From assembly GCF_026262505.1 (NCBI RefSeq), contig NC_067204.1, positions 25,947,300 to 26,011,299 of the forward strand: a stretch of 64,000 nt of DNA, in the 5' to 3' direction. This DNA is from Trichomonas vaginalis G3 (taxonomy: Eukaryota > Parabasalia > Trichomonadida > Trichomonadidae). A model generated the notes under the pieces. That model was not told where the DNA came from. It did not search any database and saw only the letters and a program-made list of their open reading frames with translations. Below, one piece after another: positions 1-9,483 of this stretch. Within the stretch, counting starts at the first letter, position 1. Each line of letters opens with the position of its first letter. The position numbers were made by a program, and so were the translations under genes.

Positions 1-936
1 TTGAGTAGAAGAAGACAATCCACCTGGTGGAGGTGGTTTAACTTGAACTATCTTTCCTTTCTGCGGCTCAGCATTCAAGTAAATCGGCATATCTGCGATA
101 ATTGTATTTACAAGATTTAATTGAGAGAAAAACTCTTGTAATTTTCGCTTGATTTCCATTACATCCTTAGTATTGACTGCGCATGTGGCTGTAGTTGATG
201 AAGCAATGGCGTCTGCTGTTGAATTTTGTAAATTGAGGATTGTTTCCTCGATATTGTCTAAAGAATCAGGAGCAATCCTCAGAATGACTTGTTCTAATTC
301 ATGATTTGTCAATAACTCGAGCTGTTCGAGTGTAAAATTATTACATTTTGCCGCCCAATTAAGATTTATAATTTGGGCCACATTTTGTAATGGACATTGT
401 ATGTAATCAGGAATTATAGTATATCCAGACTGATCTACAAACAAAATGTAATCACTTTGATCTTCTTCCATTCTGGCCTTTGCTTGTTCAGCATTAAGGA
501 ACATATCAGTTGACGATAATGTATCTATGCAGCTGCTGCTAAGAGTATCGCGAATTCTTGAAAATTGCGATTTAAATGTTGTGTTTGCCAAAATAATCTC
601 AACAACTGGATTTCGAAATGGCTTTACACGTGATTGATCTTCAGCATGGAGTGGTGATTGAGCATTATAATGTGGAGAAGAAACAACTGGTCTAGGAAAT
701 TGAGTAAAATCAATGGGTGGACCAGTATATTCAGGACGACGCGGATCTTCATCTACTGAATCTCCATGAAGAAAACGACATGACCATCCCCAATCGCACT
801 TACCGAGTTTCCAAAACTTGCATGGAGTTAAATTAAGCTTCGGAAAGTCACCTTGGCCACGAATATGTGGACTATTACCTTGATTACGTGGATCTGGAGT
901 TCTGGCTTGCCTGAAATACTTATTTTGTCGCTTCAT
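1..936 (-). CDS. CCCH zinc-finger protein, C-terminus beyond window
   Basis: The frame is open for 312 codons from an ATG at 936 down to the window edge, so the C-terminus is missing. Near the N-terminus C39, C47, C53 and H57 are spaced C-x7-C-x5-C-x3-H, a single CCCH zinc finger of the kind that binds AU-rich or other single-stranded RNA. The rest is low in recognisable motifs: an acidic/Gln-rich helical middle and a Pro/Gly-rich stretch just before the edge. Role in mRNA processing or stability is inferred from the finger only. The ATG is preceded directly by the motif TTTTTCAAAAAA, which recurs upstream of other host genes here and may be an initiator. Confidence 0.7.
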   Translation of the reverse strand, partial: MKRQNKYFRQARTPDPRNQGNSPHIRGQGDFPKLNLTPCKFWKLGKCDWGWSCRFLHGDSVDEDPRRPEYTGPPIDFTQFPRPVVSSPHYNAQSPLHAEDQSRVKPFRNPVVEIILANTTFKSQFSRIRDTLSSSCIDTLSSTDMFLNAEQAKARMEEDQSDYILFVDQSGYTIIPDYIQCPLQNVAQIINLNWAAKCNNFTLEQLELLTNHELEQVILRIAPDSLDNIEETILNLQNSTADAIASSTTATCAVNTKDVMEIKRKLQEFFSQLNLVNTIIADMPIYLNAEPQKGKIVQVKPPPPGGLSSSTQ

Positions 937-2001
937 TTTTTTGAAAAATTTTATTTGTGAGAGCGTAAACAATTGAAATAATTAAATCAATAACGGGTTG
1001 AACTCATAAAATTATCAATGATAATAATATTCTTATTTTTTTGGAATTGAAAAGAAAATGGTCGGATCCTTGTCAAAATTCATTTCAGAGACACCAATTT
1101 TAAATTCAAAAATAATTGAACAACATCTTTAAATCTGCCATATCCACATGAATACATAGCTATTATCAGGGTGTATGGATAGCACTCTCGTTTCAAATGA
1201 ATTTACCCTATGTGTGTTGATTAATTAAATTAAAGTTTAAAAGGGAAATCTTGAATATGGATTAGCCATAAAAGCAAAAATAATGGATATGGTAGTAAGT
1301 GTGATTAACTTATCCTTTCTATATTGTTCCAATCAGGAACACTACGTCTTGCTTTGTTTTAATCATAAATCATTATATAGAATAACCTATAGATACGAAT
1401 ATTGGATATTGATAAAAAATTATCCATGATGATCAACAATTCAATTTCAAAACTTCAGATCTGAGCTTTAATCACATACCTGTAATTTCCAAAATTTAAA
1501 TATAGGATCAGTTTCTTCTTATTATAACGAATTGCCAGTCATCAATAATTTTCAAAATCTTCACAATGTGATGACATTGAGGGCATTAAGCTCTTTGTGG
1601 GAATATTATATCATAAACCCAGAACCCGACAACTTTTATATTTAAAGTAAACTCTGTAAAAAACAATCAAGAAAATTATTTTTCCAAAAGAAATTAATTA
1701 TTCCGATAAACACACAGTTATATTGAATAAAAAGTAGGTTTTGCATTGTGTTTTTAGAAAAATGAAATTTCTTTGTTTGCAAAAGGCCATTAGGGGAAAA
1801 TAAATCATTTGAGATATTATGCAATCCAAAAGATGTTTCGGACAAATAGAATCACTCTCAATTATTTGAAAAACCCCTTCAAATATATTGTGAGCCTCAT
1901 AAAATCCCCTATATGCATTTTTCGTAGAGTTCGATATCCTCAAAATGTTTGTAATTAACAACGACTCAATTTTTGAATATATTCTCAATTTTTTTATTTA
2001 A
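937..2001. other. Intergenic, no gene supported
   Basis: AT-rich stretch of about 1 kb between the CCCH gene and the first glycine-rich gene. Open frames at 1642-1988 on the minus strand are short, overlapping and low in complexity, and I recognise nothing in them. Confidence 0.5.
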
Positions 2002-2259
2002 AAAACAGCCATCACCCCATCGAAAATTGATTTCCAGTACGGGAAATATTCCTTTATTGATGAAAGTTTTCTAAGGAATGGCTATCAGCCAGTTTGCAAT
2101 AGTTTAAATTGCAAATTTCATTATCCTTGCAAAGATAGCATACATTGTACACCAATACAATTAGATCTTAAAGTTGGTAAATACTATTTTGAAGTATATG
2201 GTGCAGCTGGTGGAAATGAAGGTTATGAAAGATATCTTCCTTTTGGAGGATATGCAGCG

Positions 2260-2922
2260 ATGCAAGTTTCATTACTCCGTGAAATACCTTTATATCTTTA
2301 TATAGGAGGAAAAGGAGGAGTTTGGCCAGAATCACCAGAAATGGCTTTCAATGGTGGGGGCTGGGGAGGTCGTGCAAATTCAGGGGGAGGTGCAACTGAT
2401 TTTCGAGTAACACAAGGTGAATATAAATCTAGATTTTTGATTGCAGGAGGTGGTGGAGGGACAGGAAGCGGTAATTTTGGTGCAGGTGGCGGATTAATTG
2501 GAGGGGATTACAATAATACCCCATATACAGGAGGCAATCAAACACATGCTGGAATTTATAGTAATCAATATGTTGGTACATTATCCGGTGGCTTTGGCTA
2601 TGGTTACTCGGCGAGTAACTCAGATAGTTATAATGCAGGAGGTGGTGGTGGCCTATTTGGTGGTTCTAGATCAGCAGGTGGTTCTGGTTTTGTTTATTCT
2701 GAGGATAAAACACCAGAAATTGAAAATCTGCCAGATTCGATAAAAGTTGACAATCCTGAATTGAGTTATTCAACAAATATAGGTCATGGATATGCTATCA
2801 TTACTTCGTTATCTCCTTCAGAGTGCAAATGTGTTCAAAAATGCATTTGTTCAAATGAAGGTTTCTTTCTCAGGAATTTTCATGCAGTTCCATTCATGTA
2901 TAGTTATTTGTTTAAATCATAA
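2260..2922 (+). CDS. Glycine-rich surface-type protein (ALK/LTK-like Gly-rich domain), 5' end unclear
   Basis: The product is dominated by Gly-rich blocks (GGKGG, GGGWGG, AGGGGGTG, GGGGGLFGGS) in the layout of the glycine-rich domain found in ALK/LTK receptors and in many trichomonad proteins. The same frame is open upstream to a TAA at 1999 and encodes family-like sequence (a Cys-containing stretch ending in YYFEVYGAAGG) but has no ATG before 2260. So either the true start lies in another frame or the gene has lost its 5' end. No membrane segment is evident; the tail has a small Cys cluster (CKCVQKCIC). It resembles the product at 13590-14525. Function unknown. Confidence 0.6.
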   Translation: MQVSLLREIPLYLYIGGKGGVWPESPEMAFNGGGWGGRANSGGGATDFRVTQGEYKSRFLIAGGGGGTGSGNFGAGGGLIGGDYNNTPYTGGNQTHAGIYSNQYVGTLSGGFGYGYSASNSDSYNAGGGGGLFGGSRSAGGSGFVYSEDKTPEIENLPDSIKVDNPELSYSTNIGHGYAIITSLSPSECKCVQKCICSNEGFFLRNFHAVPFMYSYLFKS

Positions 2923-3038
2923 TAAAAACATTCTTTTCTTGAAATTCATCAAATTAATTTTTCCTGAAGAAGAAAATCTTCTTTTTAAGTTTTAAAATTA
3001 TCGAACTCAGAGTTCCAGTAGAAAAGAGGAAATTTTAT

Positions 3039-3225
3039 GCGTGCACTTACCACTTTCTGACAATTTCACAATTTTTTGACACCCAAGATTTTAATTTGAA
3101 ATAATATTCTTCGCGTCTGGCTCTCAAAATTTGAGAGAATTGAAAGGTTTACACGCAAAGAATATGATATATCCCAATTTTCTCAGATCAAAAGTTAAAC
3201 TTTTTTCCCTATTAAAATAAAAGAT
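3039..3225 (+). mobile_element. Decayed copy of the TTAA MITE family
   Basis: The left end GTGCACTTACCACTTTCTGA matches the MITEs at 4667 and 26204. The right part matches their middle (CCCAATTTTCT followed by an AAAAGTTAA-like stretch). Between them sits unrelated sequence containing the 17-nt palindrome CTCTCAAAATTTGAGAG, apparently a later insertion. No TTAA is left at the left border and the right terminal repeat is missing. Confidence 0.6.
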
Positions 3226-3229
3226 ATTA

Positions 3230-4564
3230 TTATTGTGCATCGAGCATTTTCAAAATGTTTGATGCCGTGAATGATAATTCTTCATCAGGAGAATCAAAAT
3301 ATGAGTGAATTTGGTCGTAAACTGTTTCATCGGAAAGTAATTGATGAAATCGTTTCCTTCCACCCATAGATTCTTTATTGAGGACGCGTTCAAGTGCTGC
3401 GAGCATTATTTTAACGTATTTTTCTGAGTTTTCTGTCAAATAATCAGAAAGTGTCTCGAAAACGTCGTCACTCACAACTTTATCTATATAATCGAGATCT
3501 TTGAAGTATATAATCCATGAAATACATAAACAACAAGACATTGAAACTTTAATACTTCCATTAAGAACTGAATCAACAAGATAATCAACAAAACCATCAA
3601 TGTTAAGTATGTGGTCGATCAAATCTGGATGACTCATCATGTTTGAAACAACATCAATTAATAAATTTGAAAATTCTTGGTTGTTATGAGAAAAATCAAT
3701 ACAAAAGTTGATGAAATCTAATTTAAGTAAAAGGGATGATATCTGTGGCCATGAAGACATCTCAATTAAAAGATCAAGAATTGAATTTTTTTCTTTGTCA
3801 TTTCCATTAGTAATTACTGACAAAATAAACGTCAATTTATTTGTATCGATGCCAATACACTCGATGAAGTCAGCTTCAACAAAAAATCGCTTCAATAATT
3901 GAATAATTAGAGGCGTTGTTTCTTTTACTTTATCGATTGTAGAATTGAACGAATATTCAAGGCTTGGATACAATATTCGGTAGTATTTGTTGATATATGA
4001 TGGTTCATGTAAAATTATGTGATAATAAGTCTCAATACTGAGTATATATTTCTGTATTTCCCAATCGAATGGTTGCTGTGGCTTTTTCATGAGAATTAAA
4101 AGTAAATTCATGAACTTTGGATGAGAAATGATTTGGTCAACGTAATCTACGAATGAAATAGTAATTAACTTAGCAATTGTCAAAATAGATATAGTCTGTA
4201 GTTGTTTTCCAGTGGTTACGAAGTATTCAATCCATGATGGGCTCTGTGTAAACAAATTTATTAATCCATTTTCAATTAACGACGGAAAATATAGGGATTG
4301 GTCATATATCAATGATGCAATTATATCTAATATAATGTTGATATGCTCATAATCTTTGTCGTATGAGAATAAAGCCTTAATAAAATTACTTTCAAGGACA
4401 ACTTGAATACGATCTTTCGGAAAATGCATTAAATAGTGTCTGTTAGAATGTAGCTGATGCAGTAATTCATCAGTGACCTTTCCTTCGTTGGTTTGAATAA
4501 TAAATTGAGATAAAACTGATTCATATTTATATATTTCATCAGGATCAGGCAAGCCAATATCCAT
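3230..4564 (-). CDS. Armadillo/HEAT-like helical repeat protein
   Basis: A long all-helical protein (about 444 residues from the first ATG at 4564) rich in Leu/Ile with repeating two- or three-helix blocks such as LLDLLIEMSSWPQISSLLLKL and DVVSNMMSHPDLIDHIL. This is the texture of armadillo/HEAT-type proteins that are common and poorly characterised in trichomonads. No catalytic motif, signal peptide or membrane segment is seen. The frame stays open a further 18 codons upstream but without ATG, so 4564 is chosen. Its 3' end lies next to a decayed MITE, its 5' end next to an intact one. Likely a scaffold or adaptor; this is inference from fold only. Confidence 0.7.
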   Translation of the reverse strand: MDIGLPDPDEIYKYESVLSQFIIQTNEGKVTDELLHQLHSNRHYLMHFPKDRIQVVLESNFIKALFSYDKDYEHINIILDIIASLIYDQSLYFPSLIENGLINLFTQSPSWIEYFVTTGKQLQTISILTIAKLITISFVDYVDQIISHPKFMNLLLILMKKPQQPFDWEIQKYILSIETYYHIILHEPSYINKYYRILYPSLEYSFNSTIDKVKETTPLIIQLLKRFFVEADFIECIGIDTNKLTFILSVITNGNDKEKNSILDLLIEMSSWPQISSLLLKLDFINFCIDFSHNNQEFSNLLIDVVSNMMSHPDLIDHILNIDGFVDYLVDSVLNGSIKVSMSCCLCISWIIYFKDLDYIDKVVSDDVFETLSDYLTENSEKYVKIMLAALERVLNKESMGGRKRFHQLLSDETVYDQIHSYFDSPDEELSFTASNILKMLDAQ

Positions 4565-4666
4565 ATTTCCAAGTGTTTGGCGATCAGCTTGTCTGAAAAC
4601 AGAATTTGATGAAATCAAAATTAAATATTGCGAAAAGTGACAAATTCATAGATTTTCAAGCATTTT

Positions 4667-4871
4667 TTAAGGGTGCACTTACCACTTTCTGACATGCTCT
4701 CAATTTTTTTGACATCCTAGCTTTATATCCCAATTTTCTATAATAAAAAGTTAATATTTTTTTGTCGGGAAAAGGTTAGTTCCTAACATGGCTATTATAC
4801 TTTTTTGTCATTAAATTAAACATATGTTGATATTATCTGAGCGTGTCAGAAAGTCGTAAGTGCACCCTTAA
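4667..4871 (+). mobile_element. MITE with TTAA target duplication (complete copy)
   Basis: A 205-bp non-coding element with inverted ends GGGTGCACTTAC and GTAAGTGCACCC, each bordered by TTAA. The inverted similarity continues inward (CACTTTCTGACA against TGTCAGAAAGT). TTAA duplication is the hallmark of piggyBac and Kolobok superfamilies; which one mobilised it cannot be told without an autonomous relative. Confidence 0.8.
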
Positions 4872-4942
4872 GGGTGCCGGAAAGTTAGGTGAAGCAATTT
4901 CGAGAATTGCTCATATAAGAAAATAAAAATGATTTTATAATA

Positions 4943-6469
4943 TTATCTGATATAATGACATTGAGTGGAAAATAAATCAATTAATTCATCATTTCGATTG
5001 TATTGGTGAATAGCAGCTGGTTTAAAATCACTGCTGATCTCATGAAATGAACCAAGTTTGCCAGTAAACAAAATATCTCCTTTAGATTTGCCATTCAAAG
5101 CCACTCCTATGGTAGCTAAATTTGGGTCAGGTGTAATATGAATGCCCAGAAGTTTTGGAATTTCTCCGTAAACATATACATTAAACATAGTTTGATCATT
5201 CAGCTGTTTTTCACCAGGAATCCATGATGAAGACAAAGCAGAAACCAATTGATAAACAGAATCTTTATCTCCCATGAAAAGTCCAGCACAAATAACATTA
5301 TTATCACCAAAATATTCTGGCCTTAAATTATTAATTTCTAAGATCCAATTCAAATTAAATATTTCTTGCATTATCTTGATTTTTTCATCACTTACATGAA
5401 GAGATTTATCTTTAAATGTGAATGGATCACTTTGGAAATGCGTGTCACCCCAATCAAAATAAAGGATTCGATCAATATCGTAATAAAATAACTCAATAAA
5501 AGATTTGATAGAATAAAAGCGTTGATACATTTTTTCGTATCCGATGTTACAAAATAATGTGGTAGGAATCCATTCAACACCACATAATTCGAATTTGGAA
5601 TCAATAGGTTTATCTGAGAACATGAAGATTTTACCTCTGAAACCAACACTTCGTAAACTGATGGCGGAGTATGGTTCTGGTGATTTACCAATGTTTGTCA
5701 TGATACAAACATCTCTTTCAGTGGAACTACTATTAATAATTTTTTCTTTATTTTCATTATCAATGTAACAGCATTCGCATTGTGAATAATCAATTTTCTT
5801 GTAAAAACTTTCTTTAAGTTTATTCACTGAGAAATTTAATAAATTATCATCAATATTTTTATATGGAAACAAATTTGCATAAATATCATTTGCTGTAACT
5901 TTCATATTCATTCGAATATCTAATTGAGGACTAGAAATTATAATTACAATTATAAGTAACGCTATGATATGGAAGCTCTGTATCAATATGTAAACTGAAA
6001 ATAAAATTAACGCACAATTGATAATGAAAGTAAGAATATACATGAAATTAAATTTTCTTTCTGTTAAAGAATATATTTTTGTGCCATTGTAGTTGATTTT
6101 AAGGCGTATACAATCGGATGGATACCAATCAGTGATAACACGGAAAATAACTTTATGGGTTTCGGGCGAAATTTGTTCAAAAAGTTGGCCTTCGAACTTA
6201 ACTGACTTAGAACTTGTGATGTTGTATGTTTTATATGGGTTAATAGCAAACATTTTGCTTTGTTTATGGAATTTAGGCGTAATTAAAATACTTTTGAAAC
6301 AAAAAATTTCAGGAAGTTCTATTTCAAGAACTTGTGAAAGACAACTGTCATAATTATTTTTAGCAATCGATGGATACAAATTTGTTATGTATTCGATACT
6401 GTTGATATAGAATAAGAAAAAAGGAGAACATAAATTATCAAAAAGTGACAAAATATATACTGAAATCAA
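4943..6469 (-). CDS. Membrane-anchored glycosyltransferase-like protein (GT-A fold)
   Basis: The C-terminal ~280 residues look like a nucleotide-diphospho-sugar transferase. There is a helix ending YYDIDRILYFDWGDTHFQSDPF, typical of the region before and including an acidic metal-binding motif, then NDQTMFN and a closing IHQYNRND. A strongly hydrophobic stretch (about residues 143-182 of the open frame) gives one or two membrane spans, fitting a Golgi/ER enzyme. The frame is open from 6469 but its first ATG is at 6253 (residue 73); the upstream part looks coding, so the true start may be out of frame or lost. Sugar donor and acceptor cannot be read from the sequence. Confidence 0.6.
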   Translation of the reverse strand: MISVYILSLFDNLCSPFFLFYINSIEYITNLYPSIAKNNYDSCLSQVLEIELPEIFCFKSILITPKFHKQSKMFAINPYKTYNITSSKSVKFEGQLFEQISPETHKVIFRVITDWYPSDCIRLKINYNGTKIYSLTERKFNFMYILTFIINCALILFSVYILIQSFHIIALLIIVIIISSPQLDIRMNMKVTANDIYANLFPYKNIDDNLLNFSVNKLKESFYKKIDYSQCECCYIDNENKEKIINSSSTERDVCIMTNIGKSPEPYSAISLRSVGFRGKIFMFSDKPIDSKFELCGVEWIPTTLFCNIGYEKMYQRFYSIKSFIELFYYDIDRILYFDWGDTHFQSDPFTFKDKSLHVSDEKIKIMQEIFNLNWILEINNLRPEYFGDNNVICAGLFMGDKDSVYQLVSALSSSWIPGEKQLNDQTMFNVYVYGEIPKLLGIHITPDPNLATIGVALNGKSKGDILFTGKLGSFHEISSDFKPAAIHQYNRNDELIDLFSTQCHYIR

Positions 6470-6502
6470 ATTGAAGATCTATTATATTCAACGCCGATGC
6501 TA

Positions 6503-6697
6503 TTAAAATATAGTTTGAGTACGGTGCACGGTTTCAACCTTTTTCTTGAGTTCTTCATTTTCTGTTGAGAGTTGTGAATTTGAATTTTTGAGATTGTCTC
6601 TTTCTGAAGTAATTTCATCATGCTTTTTCTTGAGTTCGGCGTTTTCTTGATCCATAAGCTCTAATTATTCAATTAATTCAGCAATTTCATCATCCAT
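6503..6697 (-). pseudogene. Short coiled-coil ORF with an internal stop
   Basis: A heptad-like Glu/Lys/Leu-rich frame begins MDDEIAELIE at 6697, is stopped by TAA at 6665-6667, and resumes in the same frame at ATG 6655 (MDQENAELKKKHDEI) to a stop at 6503. It reads as a short parallel coiled coil of about 60 residues in total. It is probably a remnant of a larger coiled-coil gene; the downstream 50-residue piece could still be translated. Confidence 0.4.
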
Positions 6698-7049
6698 TTC
6701 GTATAAAAAAAAATCGAAACTTTTTATTTTGAATTGAAAATTGGTTGATCTTGTTACATCTTAATTTCATTTTATCCGTGCTGAGTTATATACGATTTCC
6801 ATTATAAAAATATGAAAAATATCAGAATCTGGAAAAAACAATCTAAATTTATAAATTTACTCTGCTGTTTAGCATAGCATTAATTCACATTAGAAATCAA
6901 ATATTTTCATCAGTCTCTTTTAGATGAAAACCAAACCTCCAATGAATCAATATCTCGAAATCAAAGAAAATCAAATTTATATAAATACGTGTTCATTTTT
7001 AGAAACAAGGATATTGATTATTCCAAGAAAGACGTTTAAATATTATTGT

Positions 7050-7285
7050 TGGTTTTTGATAATTTTTTTTTCTGGTTCAAAAAACAAAATCATGAAGAGA
7101 ATTAAAGCGTGTTGGCATTCTAAAAGAATGCAGACCCTTAAATATAAATATTAATGGTTGAACAATTAAAACAAAGAAGATTTATGCAGTTTGTTTTTCT
7201 GATTAATTCCAAGAAAAATACTTTCTTAATAAATCGATATCATCATATGAAGAAAATCTAGATCTTAAATGTGATAATTTCATAA
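7050..7285 (+). pseudogene. Decayed duplicate of the 5' part of the adjacent BTB gene
   Basis: DNA here aligns with 7345-7575 of the next gene: shared AAGAATTAAAGCGTGTTGG-like, AAAACAAAGAAG and AATCTAGATCTTAAATGTGA blocks lie in the same order about 294 bp apart, with many substitutions and stops. It corresponds to the first ~70 codons of the BTB gene, so this is a partial tandem duplication in decay. Confidence 0.6.
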
Positions 7286-7334
7286 TGAATCCCTGGGAAA
7301 GAGAACCATATGATAAAAATTTTATATTTAAGAA

Positions 7335-8663
7335 ATGGTGGTAAATTTTTTCATAATTTTTTTTATCATGGGGCAAATAACGAAATCATGCAAAGAATTA
7401 AAGCGTGTTGGCTTTCTGACAGAGTGCGGACGATTTAATATCAATATTAATGGTAAAATAATCAAAACAAAGAAGTCTTCTGCAGTTTGTTTTTCAGATT
7501 TATTCCATGAAAAACGTTTTCTTGATAATACCATATCATCATATCAAACAAATCTAGATCTTAAATGTGAAGATTCAATTGTCATACTTTCAGAGTTTCT
7601 TGAAACAGGAAAACTTGACTTTGAAGAAGATGAATCACATTATCATGATATATTTGAAATTGGAAAACATTTTGGAAATCAATTATTCATAAAAATATAT
7701 GCAAAGCATGTTAAATTAGACAAATCTATTACAAAAGAAAACGTTTTTCAAAAGTATGAAATTTCAGTTTTTGAAAATGATATTATAACAGAAAACGAAT
7801 GCATTCGATTCATTTCATCACATTTGTATTGTTTAGATGACAAAGATATCATTGAACATTTCGCGAAAAATGGCTATGAATTTTGTGAAAAAATCATTAC
7901 CTCAGACGAATTAAAGATCGACAACGAAGATCATTTATCTCTTTTACTTTTATCAATCTGCAAACAGAATGATACATTGTTTGACTTATTTAGATACATC
8001 AAACTTACATTTTGTTCACGAGAAACATATGACATAATTTATAACTTTTGTATTGAACATTCATTCGAAAGAGTTCTTCTTTCTATATATAACGAAACAT
8101 TAAAGAATTATCATTCAAATCTTCGAGAAAATATTGAAATCTCAAATGAACCTATTTCAACATTCGAAAGACCTATTATTAAAAATCAATTTACAATATC
8201 AAATAACTCTTTTGATGTTAATGGAACTAAGTTAGTAGGTTATAACGAAATTAAAATGGAATTTACAGCTTCATCTGTTTATAATGGAAGTTTATCAGAT
8301 ATAAATTCTTATAGAAATGATTTTGATTTCTCTACTAATAGTTCCCCTAATTCATGGATAAAAGCAGATCTAAAAGGATATAAATTAAAACCAACATCTT
8401 ATACGTTACAATCTAGAATTACGCATGATAGTTGTTTATTGAGGAGATGGAAGTTAGAAGGAATCAAAGAAGATGGAACAACTGTTGTATTAGATAATGA
8501 TAAATATTATGAATTTCAACAAAAAGAAATCAAAGAATTTCCACTTCAAACAAACGAATATTTTGTATCTTTCAAAATAACTCAAACAGGAAAGAATTCA
8601 ATTGATCGTGATTTTTTGCAAATAAGTATTTTTGATTTCAAAGGTGAATTAACAAAAATATAA
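7335..8663 (+). CDS. BTB-like protein with C-terminal discoidin-like (F5/8 type C-like) domain
   Basis: The product is 442 residues from ATG 7335. A second ATG at 7368 (MGQITKS) is the more natural start because the first 11 residues are a hydrophobic run translated from an AT-rich leader. Residues ~30-125 resemble a BTB/POZ fold (FNININGKIIKTKKSSA, then a VILSEFLETGKLDFEEDE helix that in BTB proteins precedes the BACK region). Residues ~310-440 resemble a discoidin-like beta-sandwich (NSWIKADLKGYKLKP, then RRWKLEGIKEDGTT). This architecture is expanded in trichomonads. BTB suggests an adaptor or ubiquitin-ligase substrate role; ligand unknown. Confidence 0.65.
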   Translation: MVVNFFIIFFIMGQITKSCKELKRVGFLTECGRFNININGKIIKTKKSSAVCFSDLFHEKRFLDNTISSYQTNLDLKCEDSIVILSEFLETGKLDFEEDESHYHDIFEIGKHFGNQLFIKIYAKHVKLDKSITKENVFQKYEISVFENDIITENECIRFISSHLYCLDDKDIIEHFAKNGYEFCEKIITSDELKIDNEDHLSLLLLSICKQNDTLFDLFRYIKLTFCSRETYDIIYNFCIEHSFERVLLSIYNETLKNYHSNLRENIEISNEPISTFERPIIKNQFTISNNSFDVNGTKLVGYNEIKMEFTASSVYNGSLSDINSYRNDFDFSTNSSPNSWIKADLKGYKLKPTSYTLQSRITHDSCLLRRWKLEGIKEDGTTVVLDNDKYYEFQQKEIKEFPLQTNEYFVSFKITQTGKNSIDRDFLQISIFDFKGELTKI

Positions 8664-9033
8664 TTATCTTTGAATACTTATAATTCATAATGTCATAAAT
8701 TACTGCATTTCATTAAAAAGTATTATATATTTAAAATACAAACAAAATAATCGAAAAAATTATATGAATTTCTCTAAATTTTTCTAAATTTATTAGAAAA
8801 TGTTTTATTATACCAATTTTATATATAAATCACTATTTATTTTATACAAACGGAATAGATTAAATTAGTTGATTCTACCGGATTAATAAATAACCCAAAA
8901 ATAATTCTTGCCCTTGATGGATTGAAGGAGAAAATGTGAATTATATATAACTCATGTTTGAAATTTAAATTATAAAAAAATTAGAAAATTAAAGACAGAA
9001 TTATAAACAGTTTTTAGATACAAACAAGGGCAA
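8664..9033. other. Intergenic, nothing recognised
   Basis: AT-rich spacer of about 370 bases between two convergent genes. I see no open frame, repeat or RNA gene in it. Confidence 0.5.
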
Positions 9034-9483
9034 TTAATGGGAAGCGTGTAGTGAGAATGAGTGTGAATGTGAGCTTCTGCCACGGTGGTGAGAAGATGAT
9101 GACATTCCGTGACGAACTCTGTTATTTGTAAACCAAACATTGATCTGGTCACGATTTAGACCTGTTTTCTCCATCAACTCTTGCTTTTCGGAGGATGTCG
9201 GATAAGGATTGCTCTGATGATTCTTCAACCAGTGCATAAGGACAGAACGTTGGGAATCTGAAAAGAGAGTGCGCTTGCCCTCTTTTCTCTTCTTGAGGGA
9301 TATGTCAATGTTGACTTCAGGTTCATGTAAAGTGATCTCTGGTGGTAAAATTGTCATCATTGACTTGTCAATGGTGACTCCACGGCTCATCATTAATGTA
9401 TAGATGTCTGGGAACATGATGTGATGATCAGAATCATTGAACTCACTGCAGGATTCGCTGGATGACATACTTGGAGAGTACAT
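9034..9483 (-). CDS. TALE-class homeodomain protein
   Basis: A 149-residue protein from ATG 9483. Residues ~64-125 are a homeodomain of the KN/TALE type: a basic arm (KKRKEGKR), helix 1 (SQRSVLMHWLKNH), a loop containing NPYP typical of the three-residue extension, helix 2 (TSSEKQELMEKTG), and recognition helix DQINVWFTNNRVRH with the invariant W117, F118, N120 and R122. The tail is Ser/His-rich. It should be a nuclear sequence-specific DNA-binding factor. No MEIS/KNOX partner domain is visible. An alternative start is M6 (MSSSES). Target genes unknown. Confidence 0.85.
   Translation of the reverse strand: MYSPSMSSSESCSEFNDSDHHIMFPDIYTLMMSRGVTIDKSMMTILPPEITLHEPEVNIDISLKKRKEGKRTLFSDSQRSVLMHWLKNHQSNPYPTSSEKQELMEKTGLNRDQINVWFTNNRVRHGMSSSSHHRGRSSHSHSFSLHASH

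Noticed and set aside
1642-1988. Two overlapping minus-strand frames upstream of the first glycine-rich gene
   Set aside because: Short, AT-rich, mutually overlapping in different frames and without recognisable domains.
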